Assembly (NCBI GenBank): GCA_017647785.1
Contig: JAGCJW010000037.1
Coordinates: 1 to 45,718, forward strand
Origin: Bacteroidales bacterium
GTDB lineage: Bacteria; Bacteroidota; Bacteroidia; Bacteroidales; P3
Length of the DNA stretch: 45,718 nt
Direction of reading: 5' to 3'
The position numbers were made by a program, and so were the translations under genes. Positions 31,354 through 36,553 of this stretch are shown in pieces. The notes below the pieces were generated by a model that worked only from the letters and a program-made list of their open reading frames with translations, was not told where the DNA came from and did no database searches. The first letter of the stretch is position 1; the number at the start of each line of letters is the position of its first letter.

Positions 31354-32271
31354 TTACTCTACTCCCCAAATCTTAACGGTTCTGTCCGCTGAACCACTTG
31401 CTAAATACTTTCCGTCGGGACTCCAACAAACGGAATTGACGCTATAGGAATGTCCTTCTAAGGTCTGGAGTTTTTCTCCGCTCTTTGCATCCCATATAAT
31501 AATGGTATTGTCCGCTGAACCGCTTGCCAAATATTTTCCGTCTGGACTCCAACTTACGGAAAAGACGCTTTTGAAATGTCCTTCCAAGGTTTGGAGTTTT
31601 TCTCCGCTCTTTGCATCCCATATTGAAATTGTATTGTCCGCTGAACCGCTTGCCAAATACTTTCCGTCGGGACTCCAACTTACGGACAAGACGCTATAGG
31701 AATGTCCTTGCAAGGTTTTGAGTTTCGCTCCGCTCTTTGCATCCCATATAAATATCTCTCCGATAAATTTATTCCCATTCAATTGTACTGAACCGCCTGC
31801 CAAATACTTTCCGTCGGGACTCCAACAAACGGATTCTACCATTAAGCAATCTACTTCCAAGGTTTGGAGTTTCGCTCCACTTTCTGCATCCCATATAATA
31901 ACGGTATCGTCCTCTGAACCGCTTGCCAAATACTTTCCATCGGGACTACAACTTACGGATTCGACGATATCGGAATGTCCTTTCAATGTTTTGAGTTCTA
32001 ATCCGCTCTTTGCATCCCATATAATAACGGTTCCGTCCCCTGCACCGCTTGCCAAATACTTTCCGTCGGGACTCCAACTTACGGATTTGACGATATCGGA
32101 ATGTCCCCTCAAGGTTTGGAGTTTTTCTCCGCTCTTTGCATCCCATATAATAACAGTATTGTCCCATGAACCGCTTACCAAATACTTTCCATCGGGACTA
32201 TACGAAACTGAAACAACATTTTCACAATGTCCTTTCAACGTTTTAATACATTTAAACTTTGGTTCGTTCAT
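31354..32271 (-). CDS. Seven-bladed WD40-repeat protein with nearly identical repeats
   Basis: The 305-aa protein consists of seven WD40 blades of 42 residues (one has a 7-residue insertion) and nothing else: no signal peptide, membrane helix or enzymatic domain. Each blade has GHxxxVxSVxWSPDGKYLASGSxDxTxxIWDAKSGxKLxTL. Large parts are identical between blades even at the DNA level (126-bp period), so expansion or gene conversion is recent. Variation sits at a few positions: just after GH (SDI, SYS, FKS, ENV) and in the SxDxT turn. Blade 4 is the odd one (EVDCLMVES, SVQLNGNKFIGEIF). It is a cytosolic protein-binding propeller; the partner is unknown. It lies 27 bp after a winged-helix gene. 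Confidence 0.88.
   Translation of the reverse strand: MNEPKFKCIKTLKGHCENVVSVSYSPDGKYLVSGSWDNTVIIWDAKSGEKLQTLRGHSDIVKSVSWSPDGKYLASGAGDGTVIIWDAKSGLELKTLKGHSDIVESVSCSPDGKYLASGSEDDTVIIWDAESGAKLQTLEVDCLMVESVCWSPDGKYLAGGSVQLNGNKFIGEIFIWDAKSGAKLKTLQGHSYSVLSVSWSPDGKYLASGSADNTISIWDAKSGEKLQTLEGHFKSVFSVSWSPDGKYLASGSADNTIIIWDAKSGEKLQTLEGHSYSVNSVCWSPDGKYLASGSADRTVKIWGVE
31360..32250 (-). repeat. 126-bp tandem repeats (WD40 blades)
   Basis: Seven tandem copies of about 126 bp coding for WD40 blades. The core GACTCCAACTTACGGA-type stretch on the plus strand recurs almost unchanged in most copies. The high identity also keeps open frames on the opposite strand, which are not genes. Confidence 0.9.
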
Positions 32272-32298
32272 TTCTTTTTTTATTGAAAATTTTTATTT

Positions 32299-32577
32299 CT
32301 AAGAAAAAGTTTCTTTTAATGCTAAACCTTTTTCCGTAAGACGATATTTTTGTTTTGGATGATTCGGATTTTCGGAATACAACATTTCAACATAACCTTC
32401 TGTAATAGCAGGCTGAATTGTATTTTTCTTAAAATACCACTTAGACTTATACACTTGCTTGTACACTTGCTTGTACACTTCTAAGATTTCATCAACCGAA
32501 AATTCTTTGTCATCTATACAGATTATCAACATCTTAACTTGTACACTAACTTGTACACTATCATGAGCACTAAGCAT
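32299..32577 (-). CDS. Orphan winged-helix domain protein, possible truncated Fic/AlbA-type tail
   Basis: The 92-aa protein has a short V-Q-V-S-V-Q-V linker at the N-terminus and a winged-helix domain (EFSVDEILEVYKQ, IQPAITEGYVEMLYSENP, HPKQKYRLTEKGLAL). From memory this domain with the VQV linker occurs at the C-terminus of larger Bacteroidota proteins, such as Fic-family or Schlafen/AlbA ATP-binding regulators. Here it stands alone, so it is either a stand-alone regulator or the remnant of a lost gene. Two 12-bp tandem repeats (32451-32474, 32536-32559) lie inside. It is between a small secreted protein and the WD40 gene in one direction. Confidence 0.6.
   Translation of the reverse strand: MLSAHDSVQVSVQVKMLIICIDDKEFSVDEILEVYKQVYKQVYKSKWYFKKNTIQPAITEGYVEMLYSENPNHPKQKYRLTEKGLALKETFS
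32451..32559. repeat. 12-bp tandem repeats containing TTGTACACT
   Basis: ACACTTGCTTGT twice at 32451-32474 (coding KQVYKQVY) and AACTTGTACACT twice at 32536-32559 (coding SVQVSVQV). TTGTACACT occurs four times overall. Changes in copy number would be in frame. Confidence 0.75.
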
Positions 32578-32590
32578 AAAGAAATAACCT

Positions 32591-32881
32591 CTATTTCTTA
32601 TTTTTAAGTTCTTTTTTCTTTGCTTTGTAGGTTTTGATTACGCTTTCAACCATTGTGCCAAGTTCTTTCTTTTTTGCTTTCACTACTTTTGGGTTTTCTT
32701 TCGCCCATTTCTTCAATGGTTCTGCACATGCCTTGCCCGCTTTGTCAAGTTCTGCTTCCGTTTTCGCAGCTTTTATTCTTTTCTCACACTCTTTACACAT
32801 TGCCTTTGGCTTATCTAACTCCCCTTCTGCAAAAGCAAACATAAAAGGCACAAGCATTAAAGTCAATAATATCTTACGCAT
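32591..32881 (-). CDS. Small secreted Lys-rich protein, copy A
   Basis: The 96-aa protein has a signal peptide (MRKILLTLMLVPFMFAFAEG) and a basic helical mature part (GELDKPKAMCKECEKRIKAAKT, ACAEPLKKWAKENPKVVKAKKKE, CxxC plus one more Cys). It is the paralogue of the protein at 30919-31203. Upstream DNA is shared, including CAGCGTTTTGAT at 32979-32990 and 31310-31321. It lies 13 bp before the winged-helix gene and may be transcribed with it and the WD40 gene. No known family recognised. Confidence 0.75.
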   Translation of the reverse strand: MRKILLTLMLVPFMFAFAEGELDKPKAMCKECEKRIKAAKTEAELDKAGKACAEPLKKWAKENPKVVKAKKKELGTMVESVIKTYKAKKKELKNKK

Positions 32882-32966
32882 ATAAATTAGGTTTTTCTAT
32901 TTAAAACATCAAAGCCCTTGCTTTTATTGTTGATATTACCACGCAAAGACTCTAAAACAAAGAAAG

Positions 32967-32985
32967 AAGAAATTACATCAGCGTT
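32967..32985 (+). repeat. 19-bp direct repeat, left copy
   Basis: AAGAAATTACATCAGCGTT, found again without mismatch at 35955-35973 in the same orientation. The two copies bracket the small membrane protein gene, the DUF262-HNH gene, the methyltransferase and its leader. Confidence 0.85.
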
Positions 32986-33059
32986 TTGATACACCAAATC
33001 TTTGATTCTAAATTAGTTTAACGAATATTTTTATAGGAAAAACAAACAGAAGGCTAAAC

Positions 33060-33326
33060 TTATTCTTTTGTTTCTTCTTTGTATTTTATGTTTACGTTAA
33101 TTTCTATATTGTCAATATCTTCCAATTCAAAAGTGTATTGTTTTGATTCTTTGTTTCCTTTTTGTGATTTTTTTGAATTTCTTGTTTTGCTTTCTTCCAA
33201 TCCCTCTTTAACAGCTTGAATAAGCTCTATAATCGGGTAACTTATTATAAAAATTCCAAGGGATATAATTCCTAAGCCTATACATCCCATGAAAATATAC
33301 GCAAAAATTGTAATTAACACGTCCAT
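33060..33326 (-). CDS. Small single-TM protein of unknown function
   Basis: From ATG 33326 the product is 88 aa: an N-terminal membrane segment (about residues 1-34, VLITIFAYIFMGCIGLGIISLGIFIISYP) and a charged C-terminal part (KEGLEESKTRNSKKSQKGNKES, then a strand-like IDNIEINVNIKYKEE). The frame is open upstream to 33374, but the -7 box at 33372-33379 covers that codon, so 33326 is preferred. Family not recognised. It has its own promoter and stands downstream of the DUF262-HNH gene. Confidence 0.62.
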   Translation of the reverse strand: MDVLITIFAYIFMGCIGLGIISLGIFIISYPIIELIQAVKEGLEESKTRNSKKSQKGNKESKQYTFELEDIDNIEINVNIKYKEETKE

Positions 33327-33371
33327 ATTATCAACCTTTTCTTTGTTGTAGAAAATACCCTTTGCTGTTTG

Positions 33372-33400
33372 CAAATTTAATTATAATTTTGCAAACGCAA
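33372..33400 (-). promoter_or_regulatory. Promoter of the small TM protein gene
   Basis: Minus strand TTG at 33398-33400 (-33), 18-bp spacer, TAAATTTG at 33372-33379 (-7). It decides the start codon of the downstream gene. Confidence 0.65.
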
Positions 33401-33529
33401 GAGATTGTTAATATAATTCCTACCATCCCTAGGCAGAGCACGCTTTCTAACGAAAAAACGCCTGCTGTCTTAAAGATGATAGGAGCATTCTTTCTCTTGC
33501 ATTTTTTATTCCCTCTCTCCCCTTTCTCC

Positions 33530-34612
33530 TTACTTATCGCTTTTGCGTCTGTTGCATGTTCTGCAAAGCATTTGGCAGTTATCGCGTTCGGTTTTTCCGC
33601 CTTTTGACCATGGGATTATATGATCTGCTTCCATTTCTTCTATAGGAAAATGTTCTTCGCATTTGATGCAAACGCCAAATTGATTCTCGTATGCGTAGCG
33701 TTTGTCGCTTTCTCGGAATGTTCTTATGCTTAGGTATCGTTCATCGCCGAATAAAAGGTATTGATATATGCCTTTGCGACTTGTAACGTCTTCATCTTGC
33801 ATTAGACGGCTTACTTCTGCTTCAAGTTTTGCGGAATCGAATTTTTCATCTTTTAGTTTATTGTACCACGTTCCCCAATCTAAGCCTTTCATTTCTTTTC
33901 TATATTTTGGGAAAACGGCTTTTACCCAATTTATAACGCTTTGAAAGTATAGCCAAAGTTCGTTTGCGTTGGGTTCGTGCATGTGATTTCCCATATAGGT
34001 TTCTATATTGCCTTTGCTAATCCAAGAAATAGCTGTTTCAAGCAAGTCTTGACGGATTGGACTTCCGTTCATATAATCCTTAGCCAAAAGATAGGCTGCG
34101 CAATTCGTTTTAGAGAAATGGAGTTTTGCGTCAGTTGTCCAACTACCTGCATAAACTGCATTACGGATTTCTTGATCGGTTAGTTTTTCTCCTGCAATAT
34201 TGATTGTCTTAAACCAAGATAACTTCTCGCTATCCGTACCTTCGCAAAAGTAAACCATAAGTTCATAGTTTAATATTTGCTCTTGCTCATCGGTTTGCAA
34301 GTTATGATAATACCTCATATCAAATGCAAAATCTCCATTAACGTATTGGCAAATGCTTATAGTTCTTTGCTGTCCGTCAAGCACTTCATATTCATTTTCC
34401 CCACACTTTACCCAATACATAACATTCAAAGGGAAATCCTTTGTTACGGTATCTATTACTGCATCTCGCTGTTTGTCTTTGTAAACAAACTCTCGCTGAT
34501 ACTTAGGTCTGATATTGAGTTTTCCATTCCAACCAACAACACCCTCTTCCTCGCTATCCTTATATCCTTCTACTAATTCTCTAATCTTAATCTTTCTTAA
34601 TTCTATTTTCAT
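33530..34612 (-). CDS. DUF262 (GmrS-like) domain protein with C-terminal HNH nuclease
   Basis: The 360-aa protein has an N-terminal DUF262 domain (IRPKYQREFVY, VLDGQQRTISI with DGQQR at 79-83, a ParB/Srx-like NTPase fold) and a C-terminal HNH nuclease (residues 315-360: CIKC, EADHIIPWSKGG with catalytic H331, N345, CRTCNRRK; four Cys for a structural zinc). Similar domain pairs are known in GmrSD-type and other type IV-like restriction enzymes. It starts 17 bp after the EcoRI-family methyltransferase gene, so the two probably form a restriction-modification or related defence module. Whether cleavage needs unmodified or modified DNA cannot be read from the sequence. Confidence 0.88.
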   Translation of the reverse strand: MKIELRKIKIRELVEGYKDSEEEGVVGWNGKLNIRPKYQREFVYKDKQRDAVIDTVTKDFPLNVMYWVKCGENEYEVLDGQQRTISICQYVNGDFAFDMRYYHNLQTDEQEQILNYELMVYFCEGTDSEKLSWFKTINIAGEKLTDQEIRNAVYAGSWTTDAKLHFSKTNCAAYLLAKDYMNGSPIRQDLLETAISWISKGNIETYMGNHMHEPNANELWLYFQSVINWVKAVFPKYRKEMKGLDWGTWYNKLKDEKFDSAKLEAEVSRLMQDEDVTSRKGIYQYLLFGDERYLSIRTFRESDKRYAYENQFGVCIKCEEHFPIEEMEADHIIPWSKGGKTERDNCQMLCRTCNRRKSDK

Positions 34613-34629
34613 ACGGCATTTTGTTTTTA

Positions 34630-35595
34630 TTATTTCTTCCTTATGATAATTCTTCTATAAACGCACTTACCATTTAACTCGGGTCCACGTCCTCTCCATA
34701 CAACTCTATGGTCGTCAAGCCCAAGAATTTCAAATTGTTCTGGGTTATACTTATCTAAAAACGTTATAGGAACTCCCATAATTCCGTCATAATCCATAGG
34801 AATTTCAGCAGTCTTTTTTACTTCTATGGCATCGTAATTGTCATACTTAGGATACTTTTCAGGAGTATAAGTTTCATAAAGTATAAGCCTTTCATGGCGT
34901 TTGCTATGGTCGAGATTAGTAAACCAAATCGAAGGAACATTTATAATTTTCGCAGCATTACCTTCCTTATCCGTAATAATCTTTTCCGTTTTTCCCTCGT
35001 AATCTGATTTAAACCACATTCCTCCCGAAAAACCTCTAACACCTGTCCATATTTTATTTGCTTTTAACAACGAGAAAACCTCTTTATAAGTTAATGCGTT
35101 TTTGTTTCCAATTATTAAAAACTTCTTTTCATACTCCATTAACAAAGCAACGTATTCACGAAATAGGGAAAATGGTGGATTTGTTACGACTATGTCGGCT
35201 TCTTTCAGCAGTTCTATACATTCTTTGCTACGAAAATCGCCATCGCCTTGCAGTTCTTTTATGTCTAATTCGTTGTCATCAACTTTTTTATTGCCATTTT
35301 TGTCGCCCTCGTAAACGATATAGACTGCTTTTTCGGTGTTTCCCTCGCTGAAAAGGTTAATATCTTGACTTTTATAGCAGGTTGCTATCAGCTTTTTCAA
35401 GCCTAAGTGTTCAAAGTTTAAGGAAAAATAACGGAAAAAGTTGCTTACGCGCGGGTCGTCGCAGTTACAGAGAATTGTTTTGCCTTTAAAGTGTTCTTTA
35501 TAGTGGCGACACTCATTTTCAATGTCGGAAAGCTGTGTGTAAAACTCGTCTGCTTTTGCACGTTTCGCCTTATGAAGACTGTCATTCTTTGCCAT
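34630..35595 (-). CDS. EcoRI-family adenine-specific DNA methyltransferase
   Basis: The 321-aa protein matches the EcoRI-type adenine methylase family: KAKRAKADEFYTQLSDIENE near the start, ILCNCDDPRVSNFFRYF (SAM-binding area, 41-57) and the catalytic NPPF (139-142, in DIVVTNPPFSLFREYV). The C-terminal part (PITFLDKYNPEQFEILGLDD, then NGKCVYRRIIIRKK) is also typical. It would methylate N6 of adenine in an unknown site. It is first in an operon with DUF262-HNH. The promoter at 35906-35936 lies about 300 nt upstream and the leader is highly structured. Confidence 0.9.
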   Translation of the reverse strand: MAKNDSLHKAKRAKADEFYTQLSDIENECRHYKEHFKGKTILCNCDDPRVSNFFRYFSLNFEHLGLKKLIATCYKSQDINLFSEGNTEKAVYIVYEGDKNGNKKVDDNELDIKELQGDGDFRSKECIELLKEADIVVTNPPFSLFREYVALLMEYEKKFLIIGNKNALTYKEVFSLLKANKIWTGVRGFSGGMWFKSDYEGKTEKIITDKEGNAAKIINVPSIWFTNLDHSKRHERLILYETYTPEKYPKYDNYDAIEVKKTAEIPMDYDGIMGVPITFLDKYNPEQFEILGLDDHRVVWRGRGPELNGKCVYRRIIIRKK

Positions 35596-35640
35596 AATTC
35601 ATCGGTGTTTTGACTTGAAGCCATAAACTCCGATTCTGAC

Positions 35641-35694
35641 AAAATAAAAAAGGCGTTACCGTTTTTGTTTGCTTACTGTTGAAGAGGTACCGCC
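35641..35694 (-). terminator. Alternative terminator in the methyltransferase leader
   Basis: On the minus strand GGCGGTACC (35694-35686) can pair with GGTAACGCC (35660-35652), 8 of 9 positions, loop about 25 nt, followed by TTTTTTATTTT (35651-35641). The first arm is also the 3' arm of the long hairpin's P2 stem, so the two structures exclude each other. Confidence 0.55.
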
Positions 35695-35802
35695 AAGAAC
35701 CTACACCTAATAATAAGCACAAAACGGTTCACGCCCTAAGACGCGAACCTTGAACTGCTTATTCCCTTAGGTGATTTAGAAAATTGGCGGTTTTCTTTCA
35801 AC
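35678..35802 (-). ncRNA. 125-nt nested hairpin in the methyltransferase leader (candidate attenuator or ncRNA)
   Basis: Five stacked stems share one axis: 35678-35683/35797-35802 (6 bp), 35689-35696/35784-35791 (8 bp, ACCGCCAA), 35704-35710/35767-35773 (7 bp, CACCTAA), 35712-35719/35756-35763 (8 bp, AATAAGCA) and 35726-35730/35745-35749 (5 bp, GGTTC). It is transcribed from the promoter at 35906-35936 toward the methyltransferase ATG. No known RNA family was recognised; a 6S-like RNA is an alternative. The lower part competes with a terminator stem. Confidence 0.65.
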
Positions 35803-35905
35803 GAGAATAAGAGCTTAAAGCTCAATATATTATTTTAATATTTTATCTTATATTTCTAATACTTTATTCTTGTTTCTATTTTCTTTGTTTTGGTTTATCA
35901 ATTAG

Positions 35906-35936
35906 CAAAGGTATAACATTTTTCGTTTGTAGCAAA
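35906..35936 (-). promoter_or_regulatory. Promoter of the methyltransferase-nuclease leader RNA
   Basis: Minus strand TTTG at 35933-35936, 19-bp spacer, TACCTTTG at 35906-35913; a close match to the Bacteroidota consensus. Start expected near 35899, giving a leader of about 300 nt. Confidence 0.75.
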
Positions 35937-35954
35937 GTTTTAATTCTTTGTTTT

Positions 35955-35973
35955 AAGAAATTACATCAGCGTT
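35955..35973 (+). repeat. 19-bp direct repeat, right copy
   Basis: AAGAAATTACATCAGCGTT, identical to 32967-32985. Its last five bases run into the first unit of the 22-bp array. Confidence 0.85.
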
Positions 35974-36089
35974 GTAATTGTATTACAAAGGCGTTGGAGA
36001 AGTATTACAACAGCATTGTAATACTATTACAACAGCGTTGGAGAAGTATTACAAAGCCTTTGGAGAAGTATTACAACAGCGTTGGAATG
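35969..36089 (+). repeat. 22-bp repeat array, right copy
   Basis: Five 22-bp units (35969-35990, 35991-36012, 36013-36034, 36035-36056, 36057-36078) and a partial sixth. Common core GTTGGAGAAGTATTACAAC; unit 1 and 3 have TTGTAAT in place of TTGGAGA. GTTG/CAAC ends make each unit partly palindromic. It lies outside genes between the methyltransferase leader and ridA. Confidence 0.9.
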
Positions 36090-36106
36090 TTTTGTTTCTT
36101 AAATAA

Positions 36107-36143
36107 AAAAGTCGGATGCTTCGTTTTGAGGCACCCGACTTTT
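36107..36143 (-). terminator. Terminator of the M6-M6-RidA operon
   Basis: AAAAGTCGG/CCGACTTTT outer stem with an inner TGCTTC/GAGGCA stem; the minus strand continues TTTTTTATTT. Confidence 0.88.
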
Positions 36144-36168
36144 AGTTTTTGCTTACTTAGGAAAAAGA

Positions 36169-36549
36169 TTATCCTTTGTATGCTATGGTTTCTATTTCTA
36201 CTAATACTCCCATTGGTAATTTTTCTACTGCGTATGCTGCTCTTGCTGGCAACATTTCGTTGTAGTATTTTGCATATACTTCGTTCATTGCAGCGAAATC
36301 GTCCATTGAGTTAAGTAAACATGTTGTTTTTACTACGTCTTTGAATGTGTAGCCTGCTTCTGTAAGTATTGCTTCTATGTTTTTGAATACTTGTTCTGTT
36401 TGTTCTGTTATTGTTTCAGGTATTTTGCCTGTTTCTGGATTAACTGGAATTTGTCCAGAGATGAAAAGCATTCCGTTTCCTGCCAATATAGCTTGGCTAT
36501 ATGGTCCTATTGCTTTTGGAGCTTTGTCTGTGTTTATTACTTTGTTCAT
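36169..36549 (-). CDS. ridA: RidA-family reactive intermediate (imine) deaminase
   Basis: The 126-aa protein is a complete YjgF/YER057c/UK114 protein: [61 protein letters not shown] and the C-terminal [23 protein letters not shown] with the conserved Arg. RidA hydrolyses reactive enamine/imine intermediates from PLP enzymes. It is 4 bp after a large M6 protease gene, an unusual partner, and ends at a strong terminator. Function as a cytosolic housekeeping enzyme is well established for the family. Confidence 0.96.
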   Translation of the reverse strand: MNKVINTDKAPKAIGPYSQAILAGNGMLFISGQIPVNPETGKIPETITEQTEQVFKNIEAILTEAGYTFKDVVKTTCLLNSMDDFAAMNEVYAKYYNEMLPARAAYAVEKLPMGVLVEIETIAYKG

Positions 36550-36553
36550 ATTC

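Noticed and set aside
31502..32302. Plus-strand open frames opposite the WD40 gene
   Set aside because: They arise because the almost identical 126-bp repeats keep the antisense frame free of stops; the minus-strand WD40 reading is clearly the gene.
35445..35642. 65-codon frame starting upstream of the methyltransferase in another frame
   Set aside because: It mostly overlaps the methyltransferase coding region in a different frame and has no recognisable features. A short leader peptide cannot be excluded but is unsupported.
35678..35802. Integron attC site or group II intron domain for the long hairpin
   Set aside because: attC begins with RYYYAAC and ends with GTTRRRY; this element has the reverse order (GTTGAA...TTCAAC). 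No integrase, cassette structure or reverse transcriptase is present.
35969..36089. CRISPR array
   Set aside because: Units of 22 bp follow each other without spacers, and there are no cas genes.
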